Source: Takakia lepidozioides (lineage: Eukaryota > Streptophyta > Takakiopsida > Takakiales > Takakiaceae). Taken from it: a DNA stretch of 64,000 nucleotides. Of this stretch, positions 1-11,145 are shown in pieces. The stretch lies in the NCBI GenBank assembly GCA_030704615.1, contig CM060734.1, positions 35,666,042-35,730,041 of the forward strand. Direction: 5' to 3'. Each line of letters opens with the position of its first letter. Within the stretch, counting starts at the first letter, position 1. The notes beneath the pieces were generated by a model. That model was not told where the DNA came from, did not search any database, and was given only the letters and a program-made list of their open reading frames with translations. Position numbers and translations under genes: made by a program.

Positions 1-132
1 CTTTGACCTCAGTCCTTCCAATTCTACAAAGTGCTCATTCTGGAGTTGTTCTCTCATCAACTCCTTTTCTCTTTGTTCCTTCTGTAGTTGTTCCAGCATT
101 ATCTTCTTCTCTCTTTTGTGATGTTCCTCAAC
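1..132 (-). CDS. Coiled-coil exon, duplicate of the exon at 396-512
   Basis: On the minus strand an acceptor CAG at 135-133 is followed by GTTGAGGAACATCAC. The translation is heptad-like and rich in Glu, Lys and Gln (VEEHHKREKKIMLEQLQKEQ). It runs to the window edge without a stop. It matches the exon at 512-396 almost residue for residue, so the two arose by exon duplication. Confidence 0.55.
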
Positions 133-3100
133 CTGCCAGAAACAAATGAAGGTTGTGAGTACTGCAGATTCTCTAGCATGGGAGGAAAGGAAGGTGGTAT
201 GGTGGCAAGTTGTATCTGGAGGCAGGTAATGCAAATGCTGCTACTTCGGCTCAGCTCTTCTTGTGGAGACTCTCAAGCCCCAAGTACCAACTTTGGGGCC
301 CTGCCCATGAGGTGTGGTCCAAGAGCTTACATTCTTCCCTCTCGCCAGACTGACAAATGCATTACATGAGAAACGATGAAGAGAATAGCACGCACTTCTA
401 ATTCAACCAAGTGTTCCTTGTGAAGTTGTTCTTGCATATGCTCTTTCTCTCTTTGTTCTTGCTGTAGTTGTTCTCGAATCAACTCCTTTTCTCTTTCATG
501 GTGCTCCTCAACCTACCAAAGGACCACCACAACCTTCAGCACTAATGATTGTCAAATCAAGGAAGAAAAATGAAGAAGATTAACTTACAGAGATTCGTTC
601 ACCTTGTAAAGCTAACACCACCTACAACATAGGCTCTCTTTCTCACCTTTAGTGCAAACACTTGGGTACTGAGTTTGACAAGGTAATGCCCCTGTCCTTA
701 ACCATGTGCACCACACAGTGTGACCTCCAACATATGTGCGAGTGGAATCCAATCAAGAGCTTCCATGTGGTGGCCACAATGTCTAGGCCCTTAGCAACCA
801 GGAGGAAGTTCATTGAAGGAGAAAAGGAAGGTAGCAAGGAGGGGTGTGTAAGAGGGAAAACAAATCTTTTTCTAACCTCAAAATGTGGATAGAACCAAGT
901 AAAGCTTGTGTGCTTGACTCCGAAACCCTGGACTCTGTTAAAGACTTGCCATCGTTATCGTGCCACACACTGGTCAGTGATATACACAGCTTGAACGGAA
1001 AAATGGTACTCTTTCATGATTTTTCTGAAATATGAAACTTTGTTGCAAAGGTAGACCCCACAACACATTCATTCCTGGAGCCATAACGGGGTACCACTCA
1101 CTAGAGTAAGAAACTTAGCCCAATTGGGTAATAGAGATATGAAGTGGTTTTGGTTGCACTTGTATTAATAAAAAAGGCTGGTCCTTCTAAGAACATGAAT
1201 GTACTCGCAAGACCTTTGCCATAGCCTTGTGGCCATACCACACCCAGTTTGGGCGGAACAAGAACAAGAAAGAAACAGAGGGATTTGTAACAAACAGAGA
1301 GGGCTGTCCTCAGTTGCATGCCATTGCTTTCATAGATCCTGCGGCAAGTTTGGCCAGAGCAGAATCACCAGCACATGCAGGGACTTCGCAAGAATTGAAC
1401 TTGCAACCTTGCACCATGAGCAAGAATCATCCCCATAGATCCAATGACCACATCTATAGAGAGGAGAGGGGGAGCAATTTGTGCATGCAAGATGACATTC
1501 CTTCTTGAGGGAGGAAAGGCAAGTCAATTCACTTTAGGTGTGGATGAAAATACGAAGGAAATGGGGGACCACGCAACCTCCAGCAGATCTGTGTTGTTTC
1601 AATTTCATTTGATTATGTGACCTGCGCAAGCTGAACTCAAGCTCAGTCATATGATTTTGCAACTCCAAAGCACGTAAGCTCTCGCGCTTCATGCTTGCCA
1701 TAAGTTTTCGCTCCATCACTTCAGCAACTTTAAACCTGTGGCAAGCAAATAGGAAAGTTTTAGGAGAAATTAATAATGCAACAACCCATCCCTGAAAATT
1801 TCTCCAACTCTCTCCACACAAAACATATGTCAAAATGCTTTATGACAACCACAACTTGAGGATCCCTTCTACTGCTCCAAACTAACTGTGAAACTCAACA
1901 GACAAAAGCACGCCAAAAGAATGTAATCATGCAGTTCCCTGAGAACGTTGGCTTGCCATAGCCTTACAGCCATTGACCCCGCGGGAAACTAACTCTCCTG
2001 GAGTCTTTTGTGGAGTTCGCACCCACCAGGGTTTAGCTTATCCCCTCAGCTCAGCTGCAGGTATAAACTCGTCTTCCTGCAACTGTCATTAAGGTGCTCG
2101 TGGAGGCACTTGTCCACATGCAAACACGACAGCCCGGTTGCAGGATTCTGATTTTAGTTTTATAGCCCTGCGTTTACATGCCTGGGAACACCAAAGACAA
2201 AAGCACACCAACGGAGGAGGACATGATGAGATCATAATCTTTGGCTTCTGGTCATCTGGGGCCTCACCAAGTTTGGGAAGACCTGCAGAACTGTGTTTAA
2301 GATTTGGAAGGGAGAAGCAAAAACGAAGAGAGCAGAATGATTCTGCTGAGGGACTTCATCCAAGGTTCAGATTCAATGGAGGAAGGGAGAAAGTGGGAAG
2401 AAAAGTGGAGGCCAAGGAGGAAGGGAGAACATGACCTTTCCCTCAACTTCAACAATGAATATAATGAAGAACTCACTTTTCTCTAAGTTCCTCATCATCA
2501 GCTCCATACTATAGAATGCGCACCATTTGGAGGCGCTCCAGGCAGTCCCTTGCCAGAAGAGTCCAGTTGAGAGAAGACTCTTGTTGCATTTGGCTATCCT
2601 TCTCTTCAACGTCAGCCAGAGTAAGTTGAAGCTTTGCACAACATTCCTCTTCATTCAGCTGCAATTGGCAGAACTTTGGGATCATGGAGCATCCAGGAAG
2701 TAAATGGAATGAGATGTACTCTGCACTACTCACTGATACACTCACGCAAATTTGTCTAACAGAAGCGGTTGCCAACAACTTGAGACACTGTGCTTAGGAT
2801 GGTGCCTAACTTGGGAAGAAAAAAGAGAATGACAGGAACTGCGAAATGTCTACAAGAAGCCCATAGGCTGTATACCACCAAAGCCTGGAACAAGGTTTAG
2901 CCTTAGGTGGGGAGTAGGAAAATTCTTTCCAAATACTAAGGTAACCATCTATGTTCCTCAAAAGACCCCATTGGAACAAAATTATTAGCTGGCGGTGGCA
3001 GTATGGGGTGATTAGTGACTACCTGATGAAGAGTACCTCATATGATGGAGAGAAAATGAGGAGGACGTTCCTACCTCTTCATCGTATGTCCTCCTTGCCA

Positions 3101-6100
3101 GTAGGGCCTCCTCCTTCTTTTCCTTTATCATTTGGTCTGCTGCTTGTATGGTAGTCATTAACTCTCCTATCCGAAAATCAGAAGGCATCGTTTCCTCTTC
3201 TGCAGTGGCAATTTTTACCACAGTTCCACTTCCCACCTGCTTCTCCTGCAAACCAGCAAATTCCAGTATTCATGACAGAAGGCGAAGTAAAAATTTTGCA
3301 AGTGTATCTGGCATCTAACAAATCAAACCAAAAACTGCCCTAATTGCTGAAAGACATTTCAGAAAACGGAACTGTTTGCATAGAGCAGTATGGGAGCGAT
3401 TGATGGTCAGGGTCTACCCGATTCCAACCAAGATTGACCAATTGACAGCTAACAGGAAGCCCACTTGGAGTCTTTGGCACTATGATCTCGTACGGAAGCT
3501 AAGCACACCAAGTGTGCATCATGTTTGTTTATGTGCTATAAGGATCTGGGGTTAGGATCAGTCAGTTTGAGTGTAGAAACTGCTTGTGGAAAGTGCTGCA
3601 AACAACTTGATTAAAGCTCCAGATTGGATCCTTGAGGCTCTTCCATTGGCATGGTACTCCAGAGCTGTTTAAGCATCCTGCCATTTCACAGAGGAATAAC
3701 ATTTGAACATTCCTTCTATGATAACTTTTTTGCCCAAATATACCTGCCTTAGAGCTACTCAGTCCTAATTGGGCTTTTGCCAGATATTCCGCAAACCTCT
3801 TCATGCACGACTCCCTACGCCCCTCCTCAGCACAATGAAAGACAAAACTTTATGCCGATGTATAATCAATCTGTAGTTCAGCAGACTCTTATAATGTTAC
3901 CTTGATAGTTTTAGTTTCTCACCGTCGATTCGAGCAACCCTGTTCACCATAGAAATAATCTTGACAATATGGGAAGCAGTTCGGCCCTACTTGATCAAAG
4001 CAATAATCACAGACAAGTGTAAATTGGTAATGATGTGTACTTCCAGATTGTGTATATGCAAACCTACTTCACCGAATGGAGGAAGCAGAGTCCATACAGC
4101 ACTCTAATCCCCCAATGTCGGGATGTTTGAATTATTGCCATGGAAGCTGCACTGAAGGGGCCTCATGGTAGTTGCTTTAAGCAACCATGCTTCTGTACTA
4201 CACTAACCATGGTTCCAAGCTGCGATGCTTTCAAGTTAATATTGTGTCTCTACAACAGAAGAAGCTTGCAGTGCCACTTCAAGTGGAGGTGACAAAATAA
4301 GTACTGCAGAAGTTCATGCATAAAGGAAGCAACCTGACTTTGTTGTGACTTAGCAAAGATAGCATCCACTTGTTGATCTGGAAATGAACCTGCTATGTAC
4401 ATAAAGAGATTGAATGCCTGCATCAAACACTAGATGTCACTTCAGGATATCATGACACTTTAATCCAAAGAATGGCTATCATGTTAAGGATGCCAGACAG
4501 TTACACCCAGCCATTGCTGAAGAGCACCGACATGAGAAGGTCGTGCAACAGAATAAGCAGCTAGTTAGGATGATTCTCTTTTGGCAGAAGATAGTGAGCA
4601 CCAGCCTCAATAGGAATAAAGGTTGATGCCTCTGCAAGGCGATCATATGATGCAACTATGAGAGGGAAGCACGTGCCGTATTGAATCATCGGGCCACTCG
4701 GTCAGAGCCCAAATGGCATCTAGATGATCCTCTGTAAACTGCTTCTTCTCCACCAAGAACTTGATAGTTGTCTTCACCTGTTACATGCAATTATGTAAGC
4801 CATCACTCTGTAGAACAGCTGATCGAGCATACACTTGACTAGATAGGGAATGCATGTTGAAGTATGATGTTTGCGATACATACACTCACCTCATTGACCA
4901 ATTTCTTCTCATGGAGATAAGACCTCAGGACATCAACAGAGATCTTCTGCACCAGTAATTTGTTGTTCATACCGGAATTTTTTCTGCACAGTATGAAAGC
5001 AAGAATAAGGAAGTGCTTGCCACCAAACAAAAGGCACTTCAATATGTGAGCTCACCAATTGAAGCTGCTGCAAGGATCAATTCTACGTTTGAAAAAATCC
5101 TCCAACTAGAACATCCTCACCTCAAAATGGCTGTGAATCCCTAGGGGAAACCACATCCTTGGCTTGGAAGAAGAGTACAACACAGAATACAAGTGGTGAC
5201 AATACTAAGCAGGGACATTTTGCTCGTTCAGTGTCATGGCCGGGTAAGTTGTTTACCCCACAATCAGTTCTGGAGGGTCTATGCCTATGGTCTGTGATAT
5301 CCTCAAGGGTTGCCCTCAATTAAACTTTAACACATGCTGTGATAGATCACTTTTTGAGCAAGCACAACATATACTTCAATGCCACATGAAACAAGTACTT
5401 CTTCATGTTCTATTAAGTCAGTGGCACATGAGATACTGCCGTGAGGCTAGCTGGTGAAACTGCTCAAGGAGCCATCAGACTGTCAGAGCATCAACCTAAT
5501 CACAACAGTCTGTTCCTCAGTAGGAAGATAATGAATTTTCAATGCTGGTGTGCAGATCCACTGAGGCACAGTGTTCAACAAAATAGCTGAAACAAGGGTT
5601 GCACTGAGTGCCTACAGTTCCATCTTACCACCCCATTCTCCAAGGGAACAAATGAGTTGTCAAATCTATAGAGTGGCGAGAAGCTAAGAAGGATCCTATC
5701 ACGGAATATATATAAGAGCTTAAACATGAGAATGAGCGGTAATCTAGTAACTTGAAATTCCAAATGGACACAACTTGACAATCTCCACCAGAGACCTGAA
5801 ACAGATTTCATGCATCTTTAATCTTACAAGCCAGATGACAGGCCAGACCTGTCAAAGGGGAGGCATTCTACCTTGAAGCTTTACCCTGAGCAATCTTCAG
5901 ACGTTTCTCCATTTCAATAACTGCGACTGGTTATCCATGGATGCACACTTAACTGTTTCCTCCACCATCTTTCTCGGGACACAACTGATCCTCCTTTTGA
6001 CAGAATTTGAAATTGAATATAATTGGTGTTGGATAGATGAAAGGGTCTCCCTTGCATCCAAGTTACTTTTGACAAGAAAAGTCAGAATTCGGTTGCAGGG

Positions 6101-6220
6101 TTCCAGAAAGGACACTGCGACCTTGTCGGTCAGAAATTCGATGTTGTTTGTAAAGGGAAGCAGAAGAGCTTCAATGACATCGAGCTGCAACTTCTGTGGC
6201 TGATTAAGGACAGTCATCAA
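1..6220 (-). CDS. Multi-exon coiled-coil/helical protein gene, 3' end beyond window
   Basis: I do not recognise this protein. Reading right to left, exons with matching GT-AG signals and open frames are 4983-4890, 4777-4673, 4417-4334, 3245-3075, 2658-2524, 1735-1622, 512-396 and 132-1. A long open segment at 6220-5897 may be an upstream exon. The exons at 4983, 4777 and 4417 join in phase 0 and look like alpha-helical repeats (for example NKLLVQKISVDVL, EDHLDAIWALTEWPDD), faintly like the helical arrays of very large ubiquitin hydrolases. From 3245 onward the protein becomes charged coiled coil. The phase between 2524 and 1735 does not match, so at least one exon is missing from this model. 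Start codon and 3' end were not found. A complete gene is plausible because most exons lack stops. Confidence 0.5.
396..512 (-). CDS. Coiled-coil exon, 39 codons
   Basis: The acceptor TAG precedes GTTGAGGAGCACCATG at 512, and a GTGCGT donor follows 396. The 117-bp exon is phase 0 at both ends and encodes a highly charged helix beginning VEEHHEREKELIREQLQ. It is the paralogue of the exon at 1-132, with about 260 bp of intron between them. Phase-0 symmetric exons can duplicate without breaking the frame. Confidence 0.55.
1207..1265. repeat. Dispersed repeat motif, TTTGCCATAGCCTTGTGGCC family
   Basis: The core TTTGCCATAGCCTTGTGGCC, followed by an AC-rich stretch and CCAGTTTGGGCGGAACAAG, recurs at about 1950-1990, 18226-18245 and 18291-18345. 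It lies in an intron-like stretch of the left-hand gene. The family is probably a short non-autonomous retroelement; I cannot assign it to a named one. Confidence 0.5.
1945..1992. repeat. Dispersed repeat motif, second copy
   Basis: A diverged copy of the 1207-1265 motif (GGCTTGCCATAGCCTTACAGCCATTGACCCCGCGGG, here split: GGCTTGCCATAGCC then TTACAGCCATTGACCCC). It shares the CCATTGACCCCGCG block with the copy at 18291-18345. Confidence 0.4.
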
Positions 6221-6581
6221 TTGCTTGTACCCATTACCGTAAGGCGTTTGCTCCTCTTGGAAGACCCCAACGCCAACGTACCCCTACCCCTAGCTCACAT
6301 GTTCATGATGCGCACCAAAGTCCAAGCTCCAGACACCAAATTCAAGAAGAGTCGTCATCTTCACAACGGTCTTCTCCACCGTTGATTCCAGGTTCTTCCA
6401 TTGGCGCCCCACCGACCGAAGAACTCCCACAGTGTCTGTTGAGCCCTCCCCCGCTGCGCCTCTTAGGTAGGGTTCGAGGTCCCACGCCAATCACTTCTCC
6501 TCTTCTCCTCCAGGTTCTCCATCCTATTCTCGGCAACGGCTTCAAGGCAGCCCAACTCCTCTTGGTCATGAGCCTCTCCAC

Positions 6582-7124
6582 GTGCCTTCTTCACCAGTTG
6601 TGCAGCCTGCATTGCCGACCCCATCACTCTTACCCCAACAGCAGGCGCCTCTCCCATCAGACCGTACCCCATGCCCAGCTTGCGGTCGTCTTTTTGCGCG
6701 CATCAGAGGGCTTGCGCAACACCAGCGCACGTGTGCGGCTCTTCATCAGTCCCACACAAATGGTACTTCTCCATTTCAGCCCAGTGTCTTGCACGCGCCA
6801 CCTCCTGCCTCTGCTTGGCATTGGCTTTCAGCGCTAGATGTTCTGGGCGCATTTCAGCTAGGACTGCCAAGGCCTCGTCTTTATACAAGAATTTCGGTGG
6901 CACTACGTCATGAGGTCCAACTGGCACTCCGTCTACCCTTAGACTGGCTCGTGATCCTGATGATATACCAGCATGGTATCTTTTCTTGTTATTTCGTCAG
7001 TGGTGTTTGGTTTTGCCCCCTCGTGGCGATTAGTCAGGGCACAGAGAGACGCGCATCCGTCTTCGCCGTTTTTTATCTGGAGATTGGGAGAGTCTGCAAG
7101 ATGAGCATCAATTACGGGCACTAG
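6582..7124 (+). pseudogene. Zinc-finger N-terminal part of the LINE-like ORF
   Basis: A proline-rich lead precedes a C-x2-C-x12-H-x4-C finger (CPACGRLFARIRGLAQHQRTC in pieces: CPACGRLFARIRG and LAQHQRTC). Such a finger would bind nucleic acid, probably the target DNA or element RNA. The frame closes before the RT ORF, which uses another frame, so an indel separates the two halves. Confidence 0.6.
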
Positions 7125-7180
7125 CCCTTGCGGCACGCGCCCCTCCCGCTTCCTCCACGCAGCCACCCTCATCGGCCCAC

Positions 7181-8536
7181 ATGCGACTTCGTCATAGTCT
7201 CATGTTAGGCCGCGTTGGCGAGTACTCACGCGCGGCCAAGGCTTTAGCACCTTCCTCACCAGCGCCTCCATCACCGGATATTGTCACTGCCCTCGAAGCC
7301 CTTCACCCATCAGCTCAGGATATTCTGCCGCTTTTTGTTGAGGACTTCGAGCCAGACCAGGATCTCAAGCTAGATCGGGAGGTCTTCACTCAGGCCTTCA
7401 CGCGCAGTCCCCATCTTGCAGCGGCAGGTCCTTCTGGTCTCCTGTATGAGCACTTACGCGACTGTTTCTCTCTACATGACTCTGCTAGTGGCTTCTCTCA
7501 TGTATTTCAGATTTGCTCCTTTATTGCTGCTGGCCGTATCCCTGCCCTAGTGGCCCGTCTCCTTGGGGCCTCCAGATTGTTGGCTATGAGCAAACCCTCA
7601 GGTACTGGCATCCGCCCTATCGCAGTTGGAGAGGTTCTTTACCGCCTTGTCAGCCGCTCACTTTGTCTTCACTTTCGAGATACCTTCTTCGGACATCTCT
7701 TTCCGCACCAGTTCGGGGTCGCCACTCCAGGCGGTTGCGAGGCGGTGGTTCAGGGGATTCGTGCAGCTCTTGATCTTCATCCGGATTGGATGGTTCTCCA
7801 GGTCGACGTCACCAACGCTTTCAACATTGTGTCACGAGCGGCTATCTTTCAGGAGCTCCGTTCAGCTGGAGGAGATTTCCACCAGCTCATTCCGTTTGTT
7901 CAATTATTCTATGCATCCACCACTCCTCTATACTACAGTCATCATTCTCGCCTAGGTGAGTGCTCCATCATTCAGTCCGAGGTTGGGACCCGCCAAGGCG
8001 ACCCTTTAGGAGGACCTTTGTTTGCCATGGCCCATGTCCGCGCCCTCACGGCTTCTGCACAAGTTCACTCATCTTGTCTTTTTCCGTCGGTGGCAGACGA
8101 CACGCACATTGTAGGCCCTGCCTCACAGGTACTTTCAGCTTACTATCATTTTGTCATCCAACTCTCTACCATGGGCCTTTCAGTGGAACCTCGCAAATGT
8201 GCGGTGTGGTCTCCGTCCGGTCTCCCTGCAGATTTTGTCCTCCCTGTTCACTTCATTGCTCAGCCCAATGGCATCAAAATCCTGGGAGTCCCTTTTGGCA
8301 CCACCCAGTTCACAACGTCCTTCTTGGAAGATGCACTCCACCAGGATGCCACCCACGCCGATCTCCTTCCTAGGCTCGGAGATGTACAGGTAGCATATGG
8401 AATCTTGACCAAATGTTTCCTTCAGCGTCCCTCATATCTCTTGCGCACTGTTCCACCCAGCCCAGATTTCCTACACCTCTTATCTGGGTTTGATACTACC
8501 ATGGTGACTATCTTCGGGAGATTGTTAGGACTATGA
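7181..8536 (+). pseudogene. Reverse transcriptase domain of LINE-like element
   Basis: The 451-codon ORF contains the RT palm in order: an N-terminal AAGPSGLLYEHLRD, RT2 (GTGIRPIAVGEVLYRL), motif A (MVLQVDVTNAFN), motif B (GTRQGDPLGGPLFAMA) and motif C (SVADDTHIVG), then the thumb (GIKILGVPFG). The three catalytic aspartates are present, in VDV and ADD. The ORF ends at a TGA at 8534-8536, but the same frame continues with a recognisable C-terminal domain to about 8685. The stop is therefore premature. Product: RNA-dependent DNA polymerase for target-primed reverse transcription, acting in the nucleus. It is probably non-functional as it stands. Confidence 0.85.
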
Positions 8537-9264
8537 GCTCTGGAGGGTGCTCAGGGACTTTTGCCACGACAGCAATCCACCTTGCCCGTCTCTTCCGGTG
8601 GTGTGGGTCTTTTGTCCACTGTCACTACCGCCCCGTCAGCTTTCCTCGGCAGTTGGGCATTGGTGGCGTCAGCCCTCGCTTCATGATTTCTCTGTGACCA
8701 TCGTCTCATCCTTATGGACGCCGTTGCACATGTCGATAGTGGCATTTTACCCTTCTAGCAGAATCCCCGCTCTGCACGAGATCTTCTTTCGGCGCCGGCG
8801 CGAGCATGTCTACCACCATTTGAGCAGTTGGTTGCTCAAGGCCTCGACCATCTTCAGGAGTCCATTTCTGAGCGCGTGCACCGTCATTCTTTTTTCCGGC
8901 ATGCTCTCAAGGGCTTCTTCTGAGTTGCATCGAACCCGACTTCTATCATGCGCAGGACCCGGAGCAGGGGCATGGTCGACAGCACGACTAAATTGCAGGT
9001 CCAATTGATTTTTTCACCTATGGTTGTTTTGCATGCAATTACATAGGGGTTGAAATCTCAAAATTGACAAGAGAAAATGTGCCTCCAAATGAAGTACTTT
9101 TTTTTCTACAAAATTTTTAAAAGCCAATGGTGGATGTGTGTATGTAATGCTCACACGCCACAAGGTGAAGTGCTTAGAGGTGTCTTCCTCTCCCATCTCT
9201 CTCTTCCAAGTTGTAAATAAGGCTCCCACATTCTGGCAGGGGTTATTATGAAGGTAAAGATTTA

Positions 9265-9984
9265 AAATTGAATGAAATGTGGTGTCGTGGAATCCGATGA
9301 CGCAGGATATGCCCAACATGGTTGTCATAGGGAGATCCTGCAACTATTTGAATGAATGCAAAAGAACGGCTTGAAGCCGGATAGTATCACCTTTATATGT
9401 GTTCTCTCTGCATGTAGCCACACTGGCCTACTGAATGAAGGAAGACGCTACTTCGATTCCCTGAGTCAAGATCATGGTGTCACCCCACCAGTCTAGCACT
9501 TTGGCTGCATGGTGGATCTTCGTGCGGGACAACTACATGAGGCAGTGGACGTGATTAATAAAATGCCAATCAATCCATGCTGCAGCTGGCAGGTGGGATG
9601 ACACTGCAAAGGTGAGAAGAATGATGAAGGTCAGAGGGGTTAGAAAGGAGCCACATGAGAAGTTGCATCCCAGAATTAAGGAAATCCATGCTGTGCTGAG
9701 AAGAGCGTCTGGGCAGATGAAGGAGGCGGGGTATGTGCTTGACACACTTTTTTTCTTGCATGATGTGGAGGAAATGAATATTCTCTTTGCCACCACAGTG
9801 AAAAACTGACCATTGGTTTTGGGCTGATCAGCACGACTCATCAAGACTCTTCGAGTGTGTGGAGACTGCCACACCTCCACCAAATTCATCTCAAAGATTG
9901 TTGGCCAAGCAATTGTTGTATGGGACACTAACTACTTTCCACCACTTTGAAGATGGGATTTGTTCTTGTGGTGATTACTGGTGA
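9265..9984 (+). pseudogene. PPR-E-DYW protein pseudogene
   Basis: In shifting plus-strand frames one reads a PPR end (GYAQHG, then GLKPDSITFICVLSACSHTG), the E region (HPRIKEIHAVLRRASGQMKE), the zinc-binding stretch (HSEKLTIGFGLIST, VCGDCH) and the terminal DGICSCGDYW, followed by TGA at 9982. DYW proteins are organellar C-to-U RNA editing factors. The copy has several frameshifts and stops, and two internal gaps. One follows KMPINP. The other lies between VRKEP and HPRIKE, where the family has about 20 more residues. It is a dead copy of a full DYW gene. Confidence 0.85.
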
Positions 9985-10003
9985 ATGGATGTTTTCTTGG
10001 AAA

Positions 10004-10165
10004 GATGCTAGTGTCTTGCTTCATTCATTGATCTGTGTAGCTACTCAGACCATCCACCATTTCCTGAGAGTACTGACCATCATGTACTGTTGAGTACAAG
10101 ATGCAAGTGTCTTGCTTCATTCATTGATCTGTGTAGCTAATCAGACCATCCACCATTTCCTGATA
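10004..10165. repeat. 67-bp direct duplication
   Basis: The stretch starting GATGCTAGTGTCTTGCTTC at 10004 recurs at 10099 as GATGCAAGTGTCTTGCTTC. The copies are about 67 bp with four visible differences, 28 bp apart. It lies just after the DYW pseudogene stop and may be part of its former 3' region. Confidence 0.8.
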
Positions 10166-11060
10166 GTGGGGTCTACCCGGCATAGGTGGGAAGTCAGCCC
10201 ACAATTGCACTTGACTGAAGGGGTCATTTTTTACTGATTCGGGTGACAGTGGATGGAAATCAGAGTGCCGTCCTATTTTTGGGTTTGGGTGGTGGAGCTT
10301 CTCCAAAGCTTGAAGATGGAAGTGAATACGAATTTTAATGAGCTTGATGAGAGGGGCAGCCCTATGCACAAGTTTGTTCAGCATATTAAATTTGGACATG
10401 TTTGTTTGTTTCTCGTGGTGTGGCTTTGGATGAAGCCCTTGTGTCAAAAGCTAGGCTTAACCCACCAAGATCTAATCCCATGGTGGATGCTTGAAAGTTC
10501 ATATAGTGAATGTAAGGGTATTGGGGTATGTTGTTATTGATTGATGCGGCTTGTGAAAATTGAACCTTGAAATGCAGATCCGCCATTTTTCTTCCAGAAA
10601 AAAAAAAAAAAAAAAAACACGAGATCTCTGCATGTAACACAGTGGGGATGACCCACCTCTTTTTTTGTGAAAAATTGAAGGTAGTTCTCAGAATTCGTCG
10701 CTAAGAGTGCGAAGCAACGCGAAGCCCTAGTGTTTATATACAATCAAACCACTTATGTTGTGCATGTATGTGTAATAGGTGTGTTGGTTAGTGTATAATG
10801 ATTTAATGATGTTGTAATGAGGAGGTCTTAGGTTCAAATGTGCATTGTCTAGTAATGTGTGGGATGGTGTATGGTCAACCATTGACCTGGGATGGGGCGG
10901 TCAAGGCATATTTCAAATTTTGAATTTTTGAGCCGCCAAGATTTAAATTTGATTTTGAATTTTGAATTTGCCACATTGTCAAGCAGGGTGTAAGATAAGC
11001 TGTCAAAAAATCTAGTCGAAACGGATGTAAGAAAAGCCAGTCCAGCGGGTCTTACAAAAG
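10166..11060. other. Intergenic, no gene seen
   Basis: No open frame with recognisable content. There is an A-run at about 10600-10617, read on plus, which may be the tail of a retroposed sequence, and short T-rich stretches. A weak tRNA-like B box (AGGTTCAAATG) lies near 10832, without a convincing partner. Confidence 0.4.
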
Positions 11061-11069
11061 ATAATAACC

Positions 11070-11145
11070 TCCCAATACTGGATTGAACCGCTAGTCACGG
11101 AGGTATAATCTGTCGCTTTAGCCATTAGACTAATATGCAATTCTT
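11070..11145 (-). repeat. tRNA-derived sequence (SINE head or decayed tRNA)
   Basis: On the minus strand an A-box-like TAGTCTAATGG (complement of 11122-11132) is followed about 35 bp later by a perfect B box, GGTTCAATCC (complement of 11080-11089). Both internal RNA polymerase III elements are present, but I could not fold a clean cloverleaf. A tRNA-derived SINE is likelier than a working tRNA. Confidence 0.4.

Larger units (their letters stand above)
6300..9000 (+). mobile_element. Non-LTR (LINE-like) retroelement with zinc finger and reverse transcriptase, decayed
   Basis: The segment is more GC- and proline-rich than its surroundings. It has an N-terminal C2HC zinc finger at about 6660-6735 (CPACGRLF, then QHQRTC), a frame change near 7125, and a long reverse transcriptase ORF at 7181-8536. 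Coding similarity continues past the stop for about 100 bp (SSGGVGLLSTVTTAPSA) before frames break up. A finger preceding the RT is typical of R2-like and some other plant LINE-type elements (family knowledge). No poly-A tail or target-site duplication could be fixed. The element is dead through at least one stop and one frameshift. Confidence 0.75.

Noticed and set aside
10253-10540. 95-codon plus-strand open frame
   Set aside because: No recognisable motif, and it lies next to an A-run and a DYW pseudogene; composition alone explains it.
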